Assembly: GCF_029784155.1 (NCBI RefSeq)
Contig: NC_073691.1
Location: 146,012,496-146,076,495 of the forward strand
Source of the DNA: Uranotaenia lowii
Taxonomy: Eukaryota; Arthropoda; Insecta; Diptera; Culicidae
Direction: 5' to 3'
Length of the DNA stretch: 64,000 bases
Of the stretch, positions 34,764-44,849 are shown piece by piece (position 1 is the stretch's first letter; every line of letters begins with the position of its first letter). The notes under the pieces are model-generated. The model saw only the letters and a program-made list of their open reading frames with translations. It made no database searches and was not told the DNA's origin. Position numbers and translations under genes: made by a program.

Positions 34764-34919
34764 ACAAGCTTATGCTCTGGTGCCAAGTGAATGCGATGGA
34801 AGTTCACCTAAAAAATGTAAGATTCTTACGTTCACCATGAGCAGGGTTGAGATTGCCTATTTCAACATAGCTGATAGCGTCTCTCTTGAAAAAGTTGAAT
34901 CTATTAGGGATCTTGGTGT
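34764..34919 (+). pseudogene. older CR1-like LINE, part 2
   Basis: Continuation of 33241-33510 after the RTE insertion: frames read KLMLWCQVNAMEVHLK and VESIRDLGV. It is cut at 34919 by the Ty3/gypsy element and continues after 43977. Confidence 0.75.
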
Positions 34920-35172
34920 TGTCATGTCCGGATTTATATTCTACACACTGTAAATGAACTCTGAAAATAACTCATAATTATGAGATCTCTCACGATCCGA
35001 TCGAACGACGATCGTGATCGATGTCGAAATAAAAGATCATTCTATTCTTACCCGTGGTACATAGCGGAAGCCTTCTAAACGCGTGTTTGTTTTATTAATT
35101 GGAAAATCCCATTTCTTAATTTTATAAAAAAGGTTTTATAAGTCAAGTCGTGTGATAAGGATATACATTACA
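34920..35172 (+). repeat. 5' LTR
   Basis: 253 bp with TG...CA ends. It contains the inverted ATCGAACGACGATCGTGATCG stretch area and an AATAAA (in GTCGAAATAAAAGATC) likely used for 3'-end formation. CTGGCGACGACGG right after the LTR is the probable tRNA primer-binding region. Confidence 0.9.
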
Positions 35173-37282
35173 GCTGGCGACGACGGTAAAAAATACTCAA
35201 ACAGAAATTTAGCATATTTCTAGAGTGAGTCCGTAAGTATTCCTGAACTAGAATTGCTTGGGAGCTTGGCTCAATGATTTGAAGTTGAGAATAATCTGAT
35301 TGTAGCTTAGTGTAAAAATTCATGAAAGCTAGATCGCCGTTAATAATTTGATCAATCTAAAAAAAAAATAAAATAAATAATTCTATGCGTGCACATTAAT
35401 ATTGTGAAAAATATTGATTAAGTATAAAAACGTGTTTTAACGCCATTTTCCTTTCTTCCAGCAGGTTACTCAAAGGGTTATTCGAAGAACAAAAGATTTG
35501 TTCTGGAATAGCGTGTTCAACGTGAGTTCCTTGGGCTAGTAGACTGCCTTAGCGAAGTATTCTACCGACGCCTGCTACTCGACGCTGTAACCGTCGGTTA
35601 CATGTTTTTGTGTGGCTCCGCCACAAAATCAGATCATCCCTGTCCCTTAAGGAAAAACAAAAACAAATCCTGCAAACAGAATGGCTAACTTCACCCCACT
35701 TCACCCAAATCATCTGTCATCCCGCACAGGCACTCTCTTTCTCAGAGAAATCCAGGGGCGTCGTGCTCAACCAGGGCCGTCATGGGGAAGTGTGGGCACC
35801 CAGAGAACGACGCACCATGTAAATTTGCCGTATGTATGGGCGTCGGCCAAAAATCAAGGTCTATCGAATATCGGCAATGCAAAGCATGTGCTTTCTGTCT
35901 GTGATCTCGTTAGGAGTAAGAAGTGTGCGTCGTGTGTAGTTCAAAGCTAAAAGTACAAAATAAAAACGTATTACAAAAACACAAACAGTAGTACGGTGCG
36001 CGGTTAAAAAAATATATAAGTACGATTTAGAAATTATAAAAAGAACAAATATCGTGAAGACAAACTCAACAAAAACCACCACAAAGAAAAGGTCCAAGAG
36101 GGCCTTTTCTTGTTTTGTCGGCTTATTCACCAGCTATTCGTGAACTGCAACCACACGGCGACGTCTAACATCCAAAATCAACCAGACAGAAAGACCACAC
36201 AACATAACCTTGTCGGAAGGCTTTTGGCTGTGGCCATCCGGTGGCGCTAGGACCGCTTGATAACCTAGTTTGGGCCATTACGAGGTTAACGACGAAGGCA
36301 AGGCTAAAACATAACCTTGTCGGGCTATTACGAGGGTATCGGAAAGATCATCCGGTACAACAAGGCCGGAATCACAAATCGCAACTTGCAGGCTCTTCCG
36401 GGACGCCGGACAGAGTCTGCTGTGAATTCCGGATTGCTGGTGGAAAAATCAACATAATATGGGAACCGATGTCCCCATATGGTTCCAATCAATCGTCGTT
36501 GTCCGCCGATCCAGCTGCCGCTAGTAGTTCCTGATAAATTCCGTGCACAAAATCTAACCGCAAGTATGCCTTATATGTGACGTCACCCCTGAAAAACTAT
36601 GTAAATAAAACCCCCCACATTATGTAAAATTTGAAATCAGGTAGAATACTTTACTGGAATACTTTGTTATTTTACACCTTATCGAAAATCGTTCTTTCAA
36701 TCCTTCCCTCTTAACATTTCCATTCACGAAATTATATGCTTTGCCCGCCTCGGTTTTAACATTTCTCATCGTTTGGACTGGTTGCTAGCATGAGAGGTAA
36801 TCACCCATGCTTACGACCCTGGTTGGTTCGATTCCCATTGGATTCCTCTGCTGCGAGTTCCGCGGAAAGAAAGTGTCGCGTTGCATCATAAAACGACCCT
36901 GAGTTCCCTCTTGTTTACCTTTCCCAAATCTCCACCCACTGAGCTAACTCCGTGTTACAACGCTGATCAGCACAGGCAGTGAAACAAAGTTTCTGTGAGT
37001 GCAAGTGAGAAAAAGCGTGCGAGTTATACTGCAACTGTGGATCGATCGACAGACAAGTGGAATCTTGTGGGGATTTCTTGTGTCGCTAGCGTCGAACTTC
37101 TTGTCACAAGTGAGACGTGAAGTGAGCCAAGAAGAACGATCGAGTTTGACTGGGAAGGTGCAACTCATAGTGCATTCCGCAAGACACCGACAGGTAGTAG
37201 ATTCTACTGAAGCGTGAGTACTCAGATTTTACATTCTTTCTTTCATTATATTTTTACACAGTTTTTTACTATCGAATCAATA
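35173..37282 (+). other. long leader of the Ty3/gypsy element
   Basis: About 2.1 kb between LTR and gag, longer than usual. It holds a direct repeat of about 108 bp (CATAACCTTGTCGG at 36203 and 36311, each followed by ATTACGAGG). The last part has an intron-like interval (GAAGC|GTGAGT at 37212 to TTTTTACACAG| at 37261) just before the gag ATG. Some of this may be another inserted repeat. No domain was recognised. Confidence 0.5.
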
Positions 37283-39293
37283 ATGACTGCTCCAAGCATG
37301 ATTGGAACGATTGACCATTACAATATTGGTCGATCTTTTCAAAACTATGTTGAAAGATTTGAGATACTGTGCGATTTAAATAAGGTGACCGAGGATTGCA
37401 GGAAGTCTTGGTTTATTTCGTTGAGCGGTGATTTCGTTTACGATGAAATAAAACTGCTGTTTCCTAATCAGGAAGTCAGTAATTTACAATACAAGGAAAT
37501 AATAAGTAAACTAAAATCTCGATTCGATAAAACACAGCCAGCGCTAATGCACCGTTACAAATTTTACAATCGTTTTCAAGGAGCCAACGAAGGTTCTGAA
37601 AATTTTGTACTGGCAGTTAAATTGTTAGCGGAAAAATGTAATTTTCGGGAGTTCAAAAATGAAGCGATCAGGGATCGCTTGATCATTGGTCTGAAGGATA
37701 AAATTTTACAACATAAACTACTAATGGATGATGATCGTGAATTAGAGGAAGTAACCAATATGATTATTAGTAATGAGCTAGCTGGGGAACGCGCGAAAAT
37801 AATAGGTGAGCACAGTGAAGCTCAAGCGGATATTTTTTCAATAAAAAATAGGCTGGGTCGTCGTGAAAACTTCGAAATGAACGGATATGGGAATCGTACG
37901 GATTATAATCAACAGCGCTACGGCAAGTTTGCTAGATACCGGTCACGTAGCAGGAGTAGGGACGAAGGGGGAAATAATGATCGCCGTTTTCGCAGTCGCA
38001 AACAGTTTAATCATTCGCGAGCTGTTTGTAACAGATGCAATCGTTCAGGTCATTTGCGTAGAGATTGCTGGTTCGAAAAAAAGAACGTGAACTTTGTAGA
38101 ACAGGAAGATCAAAAAACCGTTTCACCCACTGATAAATTTGATCGTCTCCGTTTACATGATTCTAGTGAGGAAAGCGAAATCAATTGTATGATGATCAAA
38201 ACAATTAACAACATTTCGGAAGCTTGTCTCGTAGATGCGGTGGTAGAAGGACAGTGTCTTTCCATGGAGGTGGATACTGGTTCTGCTGTGTCCGTGATGA
38301 GTGATAGATTATACAAACAACGTTTTCGTACCCTACCGATCATAAAATTTGACAAAAAGCTTATCGTGGTAGATGGAGCCAAACTTGATGTACTGGGACA
38401 GGTTCAAGTGTTGGTTAGTCTCAATAATCGGATGAAAATTGAAAAATTGATTGTTTTAAAAAGCCAAAAAGATTTTATACCACTACTAGGTCGAGACTGG
38501 TTGAAATCTTTTTATCCACAATGGAAGGCCAGTTTTTCGCATGTTTCATCTATTAATAATGTTGTTTTGGATGCAACAAGAGAAAAAACTCTGGGGGAAA
38601 TAAAACAAAAGTATGCAAAAATTTTCAATAAAGACTTAACAGAACCTATTTCAGGATTTGAAGTTGATTTACATTTCAGGATGGAGCAACCGATTTTTAA
38701 AAGAGCCTATCAGGTACCATACAAACTCAAGGAAAAATTTTTGATTTATTTGCAAGAACTAAAGAAGCAGGGTATCATAACACCAGTCAAATCGAGTGAT
38801 TGGGCATCTCCAGTCATTGCGGTCTTAAAGAAAAACGAAGAAATTCGTATGGTAATTGATTGCAAAGTTTCTTTAAATAAGATTATCATACCCAGTTCTT
38901 ATCCTTTGCCACTCGCACAAGACATTTTCGCTTCTTTGGCTGGATGTAAAGTTTTTTGCTCCCTCGATTTGACAGGGGCTTACACCCAACTCAAATTATC
39001 TGAACGTTCTAGGAAGTATGTTGTAATTAATACCGAAGTTGGTCTTTTTGAGTACAATAGATTACCTCAAGGTTTGTCATCCAGTGCGGGTGATTTTCAA
39101 AAAATGATGGACGAAATCCTTAAAGGTTTGGAAAATGTATGTTGCTATCTTGACGACCTGTTAATTGCAGGAAAAGATTTCCAAGGATGTTTATTTAAAT
39201 TAGAACAGGTGCTTGAAAGACTTTACAAAGCAAATGTTGTATATCACCTGAAAAATTGTCTACAATTAAAAATGCCCAAATACCTGAAGATGT
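37283..39293 (+). pseudogene. gag, protease and N-terminal reverse transcriptase
   Basis: The ATG at 37283 (MTAPSMIGTIDHYN) is preferred over an upstream GTG in the same frame. Gag covers about 200 residues, then an Arg/Ser-rich tract and one CCHC knuckle (CNRCNRSGHLRRDC). The protease active site is VDTGSAVSVM. RT follows: PVKSSDWASPVIAVLKK, CSLDLTGAYTQLKL, NRLPQGLSSSAGDFQ, and CYLDDLLIAG. Near 39262 the RT palm/thumb is shortened by about 20 codons with a frame change, so the polyprotein stops at 39293. This disables the element. Confidence 0.88.
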
Positions 39294-40413
39294 GACACAG
39301 TTAAAAGCCTTTTTAGGGCTGATAAATTTTTACAACAAATTCGTTCCAAATCTATCAACAAAATTACGGAGCCTTTATGATTTACTGAAGAAAAATGAAC
39401 GTTTTATATGGACAGCAGAATGTAATACATCGTTTAATGAAAGTAAGGATAGTTTATTGAAAGCTAACATTCTTGAGTTCTACGACCCAAATAAGCCTCT
39501 GATAGTAGTGACTGATGCTTCATCCTATGGTTTAGGAGGAGTGTTAGCTCACAATATTAAGGGAACAGAGAAACCAATATGCTTTACGTCCTTTTCGTTG
39601 AATGCCGCATAGAAAAAGTACCCAATACTTCACTTGGAGGCGTTGGCTCTGGTTTGTGTTGTAAAAAAGTTTCATAAATTTCTTTTTGGTCAAAAATTTA
39701 AGGTCTTTACTGACCATAAGCCACTTATAGGAATATTCAGTAGAGAAGGAAAGCACTCCATATATGTGACTAGACTGCAACGTTATATTATGGAATTATC
39801 TATTTATAACTTCGAAATTGAGTATCGTCCAGCATCCAAAATGGGAAATGCAGATTTTTGCAGTCGCTTTCCACTTGAACAAAAAGTTCCTAGTAGCCTG
39901 GATCAAGAACAAATTAATAGTTTGAATTTCACAAACGATTTTCCGCTGGACTTTGCCTTAATTTCGAAAGAAACTAAAGTTGACAAAGTTTTAGCAGAAG
40001 TCATTCAGCAAGTCACAACAGGGTGGAGTCAGTCAAACCAGATGAAATTTAAAAACTTTTATTCACAAAAGGAGAAACTTGAAGTTATGAACGATGTATT
40101 ATTGTTGGAAAACAGAGTAGTTATTCCTCATTCCTTGAGATATGCAATTCTCAAACTTTTACACGCTAATCATGGTGGAATGATAAAAATGAAAACATTA
40201 GCTCGACGCACAGTCTATTGGCCAGGAATGAATCTAGACATCGAAGATTTTGTTAAATCCTGTAGTATCTGTGCAGTGATGGCAGTTACAACAAAAACTA
40301 AAGATACTTATCCTTGGATTCCTACTAAACGTCCCTTCAGTAGATTACACGCTGATTTTTTCTTCTTTGAAAAGAAAACGTTTCTTCTAATGGTAGTCAT
40401 TCTAAATGGCTAG
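39256..40413 (+). pseudogene. RNase H and N-terminal integrase of the Ty3/gypsy element
   Basis: Continues pol in the next frame: STIKNAQIPEDVTQLKAFLGL, RNase H with VVTDASSYGLGGVL, a TAG stop at 39610, then KKYPILHLEALALVCVVKKF and FTDHKPL. The integrase zinc finger is HANHGG ... CSICA, then the catalytic core start SRLHADFFFF. A frame change near 40405 shifts the rest. Damage: one stop and at least one shift besides the deletion upstream. Confidence 0.85.
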
Positions 40414-40500
40414 AGGTAGAATGTATGAATTATAGTACAACTGCTCAAAAGGTCAACAAGAAATTCAGCTCGTTATTTGCTCGTTTTGGGCTACCCGATG

Positions 40501-42742
40501 TTTTTTTTTTTTTTTTTAAATTTTTTATTGGCTTTACCTCTATAACATAACCGGCCAAGTGTTGATTACTGTTCTACTTACATGTCTATTTCACATTCAA
40601 TTACAAAATTAGCTATCGTTTTATATAATTCAATGTCTTTCTTTTTTAGTATCAAATGAATATCGGGTGGAATTCCTTTTTTCATTAAAATTCGCCAAAT
40701 AGGTCTACGAAGATTTTCAAATCTGCTGCATGCGAAGATAATGTGATCAGGATCTGCGATGGATTCGCCACAACTACACGTAGCATCCAATAGGATACCA
40801 TTCCTAGTGAGATGAGCAGGGAGTCGTGAATGATTTGATATTAATTTGGAAAGGATTACAATTTGTCTGCGGTTGAGATCCAAGCTACTAAACCATGGTT
40901 GGAGCGAAACGTTAGAGATGATGCTGTGACAGAAACGTCCTTTAGTTCCTGAATTCCATTTTGCTTGCCATTTGTGCATTGTTGTACGCCGAATCGGAAA
41001 CTGGATGTCGAATGATGTTAAAATATAATCTGCTGTACCACCATTGATGCACGCACTTTTCGCCTCTTGATCTGCCAACTCGTTCATTGGAATACCTCTG
41101 TGAGACGGAACCCATATCAGATGGATTTCGTACCCCATTCTTTGACCTTCAAGAATGGATTCTTTTATATCGTACCAAGCAACGGGATATTTTTGATTGA
41201 TGTTGATTTTTTGCAGGCTCGTGAGACAACTCAAACTATCGGATAGAATAATATACTGAGCAACAGGAAGACTTACGATCATTTTCGCAGCATGCCTGAT
41301 TGCCAGAAGCTCTGCCATATAAACGGATGCTTTACTGTCGAGTTTGATCCCTTCTGCAGGTGTACCAAAGTTATTTACCACAGCATAACCTGTGCCTTGA
41401 ATATCTATCTATCTATCTATCTATCTATGATCGACTAGAACATTTCATCGAAAACAACAACCTGTTCCCTTCAGCTATCAACGGTTTTAGGAAAGGACGA
41501 GGAACAATGGATGCGTTGTTTCCACTGATTAACGAAGCTTCCTTAGCTTTGAAAAGAAGAGAGCATGTGGTGATATGTAGCCTCGATATCAAAGCCGCCT
41601 ACGACAACGTGGAAATTAATGTTCTGGTCCGCGAATTACGCTCATTAACAGTCCCTGAATGTCTAGTAAAAAGTATCTTCCATCTGTTTGAAGAAAGGAA
41701 TTTGTGCATTTCGAGTGGATTAGATTCAATATCTAGGACAACGTGGAAAGGCCTTCCTCAGGGATCTCCACTAAGTCCGTTATGCTTTAATGTTGTGATC
41801 AGTGGATTGATCAACAGTGTCCCTCCTGATGTGATAACCGTATATTACGCCGATGACACAACAATTGCTGTAAGAGGAACCTCACTGGAGCATAGTTGCG
41901 AATCTCTCCAAAGGGCAGTGGATATAGTTGTGGAAAATATTTTCGACCTTGGGTTAGAACTTTCGCCGACGAAATGTAAGTGCCTCCTGATCTCGACACA
42001 ACAATGCGATAATCCTCCAGAAATAAATATCGGCGGTTGCACTTTGGAATACGTCAGATCCCTGAGGTTACTCGGCATGTACCTCACACGAAATCTGTCG
42101 TGGTCGTGTCATATTAGAGAGGTACAGAAACGTACAGCTCCGTATCTTAACTTTTTACGAAGCATATCGGGCCAGTTATGGGGAGCACATCCAGCAGCAT
42201 TGTTAGTTATTTTTAAGTCATGTGTGAGATCAATATTGGAATACGGTTCCATATTTATGACGGAGTTATCACAAAAAGAAGCCATTATTTTGGATAGACT
42301 ACAATGGGCAGGAATTCGAATCTGTTTGGGCTCCACAAAAACCACCCACACAGGTTCACTCGAAGTGATGGCTGGTATTATTCCGCTGCAACAAAGAAGA
42401 GAACTTGCGGTCATGCGTTTTGTAAATAAAAGAGCGTCACTCCTTTCTTGGCATCGACAATATTCCAGACCGATCTTGGACGGTGGCTTAGTGGCTACGG
42501 GAATACACCGCGCAACAAGAATGCTTAACGAATTCATTCCACTTGAACAGCCTCTAAATAATCTCCCATGCTACATGGTCAACCGTGAAGTTGTAAGAAC
42601 AAAAATATCCATTGATCTCACTGTTAAACGGTTATGTTTAGAACACCAGAACTCATCGGCAGCTGATTTGGTGTCAAACTATCTCTTGGAAGTGTATGCC
42701 AACGCGAAAATCTTGGCAACTGACGGGTCGAAAGATATTCAA
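40501..42742 (-). mobile_element. I-group LINE, 5' truncated and inverted (twin priming)
   Basis: Inserted in the integrase gene. The target GGCTACCCGATG is duplicated: 40489-40500 and 42743-42754. The left side is the 3' end on the minus strand: a poly-T of about 17 (poly-A of the LINE), stop at 40578, RNase H region. The right side is the upstream part on the plus strand, the RT region. The two halves meet at an ATCT run at 41401-41428. The shared string GATATTCAAGGC occurs at both the 42733 end and the 41395 junction. This is the product expected from twin priming. Confidence 0.88.
40578..41402 (-). pseudogene. I-group LINE RNase H C-terminal part
   Basis: On the minus strand, GTGYAVVNNFG leads into RNase H: ELLAIRHA, LSDSLSCLTSL, HLIWVPSHRGI and NELADQEAKSAC. 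A C-terminal CCHC-like tail follows, with CSCGESIADPDHIIFACSRF. It lacks the first RNase H Asp motif, which lies at the end of the inverted half (ATDGSKDIQG at about 42715-42745). Confidence 0.85.
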
Positions 42743-42745
42743 GGC
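41430..42745 (+). pseudogene. I-group LINE reverse transcriptase, inverted half
   Basis: The open frame from about 41430 has GFRKGRGTMDALF, CSLDIKAAYDNVEI, KGLPQGSPLSPLCFN and VYYADDTTIAV, then the thumb region RSLRLLGMYL and a CRSILEYGS-type block. It ends in the RNase H start ATDGSKDIQG and then runs into target DNA. The frame is open from end to end, so the insertion is young. Confidence 0.88.
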
Positions 42746-42755
42746 TACCCGATGT

Positions 42756-43551
42756 TGTAGTCACAGATGGAGGACTGCCTTTCAACTCACGTGAATTCAC
42801 TGGTTTCTTAGAGCAGCAAGGAATAAAAGTTCTGAAAAGTCCACCGTACAATCCGACCAGTAATGGTCAAGCTGAACGGATGGTGAGAACAATTAAGGAT
42901 GTATTAAAAAAATTTCTACTAGAACCTGAATTTAAAACGATAGATTTGGAAGATAAAATTTGTTTATTCCTAATCAACTATAGAAATAGTTGTCTTGTTG
43001 AGGATGGTACGTTCCCATCAGAAAAGATTTTCAGTTACAAGCCAAAAATGCTTCTGGATCTGATCAACCCAAGAAAAAAATTTGATCAACAATTTGATAC
43101 ATCTCCTGCAAGGGATAAATTGTTTGACTACAGGTTAGAAACACCTCCTGACGACTTTGACAAGCTCGTGGCAGGGGATAAGCTGTTGTATAGAAACCCT
43201 AATCGTAAAGAAATTCCCAAATGGTTAAATGCGTTGTTTTTAAAAAGATATTCTACTAATATCTTTCAGATATCTTTGGAGAAGCACGTTATCATGGCGC
43301 ATCGACACCAGTTAAAAATGGTACACAACCCGCAACGAAAGTGGAACGTGATGATCCGGTCAAAGGTTTTGCAGGGAAACCAACAACCTTACAAACGCCG
43401 ACGAAGCTCATCAGATGACGATTTTTTGGGATTTCCGGATGATGAGGAACAACTGGATCAACCATCAAAAAAACGCTTCGTATCAGTACGCAGTCCTATT
43501 TGGACGCGGTCTAAAGGGAGCCCAGCAAACAATTCCCAAAATAGATTCTAG
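42756..43551 (+). pseudogene. C-terminal integrase of the Ty3/gypsy element
   Basis: Resumes after the LINE insertion: VVTDGGLPFNSREFTGFL, then SPPYNPTSNGQAERMVRTIK, the catalytic Asp and Glu regions of the integrase core. The C-terminal domain runs to TAG at 43549-43551. The longest open piece starts at 42880. The tail has a KRRRSSSDDDFL stretch. Confidence 0.85.
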
Positions 43552-43718
43552 ATATTCAGCAAGTCGTTTCATAAGAGGTGTTACAAGTGCTGTCACATAA
43601 ACGTGTAATCGAAGAAATGCCCAGAGAAAGAGAAGCAATTTAATGCTATCGAATATTTTCTTATCAATCAAAACTTTAATTATTCATACTGATATTGTAT
43701 TTTCTGAAAACGGAGGAC

Positions 43719-43972
43719 TGTCATGTCCGGATTTATATTCTACACACTGTAAATGAACTCTGAAAATAACTCATAATTATGAGATCTCTCACGATCCGAT
43801 CGAACGACGATCGTGATCGATGTCGAAATAAAAGATCATTCTATTCTTACCCGTGGTACATAGCGGAAGCCTTCTAAACGCGTGTTTGTTTTATTAATTG
43901 GAAAATCCCATTTCTTAATTTTATAAAAAAAGGTTTTATAAGTCAAGTCGTGTGATAAGGATATACATTACA
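43719..43972 (+). repeat. 3' LTR
   Basis: 254 bp, identical by eye to the 5' LTR except for one extra A in the A run near 43930. Near-identity means recent insertion. Confidence 0.9.
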
Positions 43973-43977
43973 GGTGT

Positions 43978-44460
43978 GATTATGAATAAATCTTCAAAGT
44001 GAATCATTCAGGGAGCATTCAGCTATAACCGTGGCTAAAGCAAAAACTGTGCTGGAATCACTCTCAAAGCATTATAAATACTGCTCAGCGTTCGCAGCGG
44101 TTTGGAGTACAATATCCAAGTATGGGCACCAAATTGAATTGGCGAGCTGAAACTACTTGAGTCAGTCCAGAAGCGGTTCCTGCGATACGCGTTTCCAAAT
44201 CTACCATGGAATGAACTTCAGCGACTTCCCTCCTACCATGCCGGATGTGGAATCTTGAACATCGAACCAATCGGCTGACGTGCTGTGCTGCTTCGTTGTC
44301 TGTTTATATTCGACAACGTATCCGAGAAGATAGATAGTGCCAGGCTCATCGAAATGACACCGTATCATGTTCCATCTCGTTCTCTAAGAAGTTTCGACCT
44401 GCTTTTAAATTTAGCCTCAGACGATAGAAATTCGTCCATATTAACTTTTTAATGTTTTTG
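43978..44460 (+). pseudogene. older CR1-like LINE, part 3
   Basis: Continues the CR1-like copy interrupted at 34919; joining the two across the GGTGT duplication restores DLGVIMN. Later pieces read KLLESVQKRFLRYAF, NLPWNELQRLPSY and CGILNIEPI. Several shifts and stops. The 3' edge is placed approximately. Confidence 0.7.
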
Positions 44461-44849
44461 CAATAATTGTGTTACAATGAATCAGATAGAGACGAAAATT
44501 CACACCCGGGAGTTGCAAAATGAATATATTGTCTTCTGTAATGTTCAATCACACTTCAGAATGCATGAAATAACCATAGACAAGGCGCATAGATAATATT
44601 CAAGCTCCCATTTGTAAGTTGGGTACTTTAAAAACATTGAAGAGAATTCGAAAGCAATTACCCTTGGAAGCTGTGTTCAGCGATTTTCGAACTTTGGACG
44701 CATGCCACACGCGTTTATGTATGTAAAGACTTACACTTTTAACTAAAACTTTTTAATAAAAATTTGTGAGGGTTCGTTGCTTGTGAACTCTTCTGAGCGT
44801 TTTCTTTAAATGATACCAGAAAAATGAAAATACTGGGATGGGTACTTAC
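44461..44849. other. intron sequence of the RNFT-like gene
   Basis: AT-rich interval between the LINE fragment and exon 2 of the RNFT-like gene. No RING-type cysteine pattern was found here on the minus strand. Confidence 0.5.

Larger units (their letters stand above)
34920..43972 (+). mobile_element. Ty3/gypsy-type LTR retrotransposon
   Basis: The LTRs (34920-35172 and 43719-43972) begin TGTCATG and end ATTACA, differing by one A in an A run. The element is flanked by the 5-bp GGTGT on both sides (34915-34919 and 43973-43977), a perfect target duplication. Order: LTR, ~2-kb leader, gag, protease, RT, RNase H, integrase, LTR, which is the Ty3/gypsy order. A purine-rich AAAACGGAGGAC precedes the 3' LTR. 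No envelope gene is seen. An I-group LINE sits in the integrase coding region. Confidence 0.92.
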
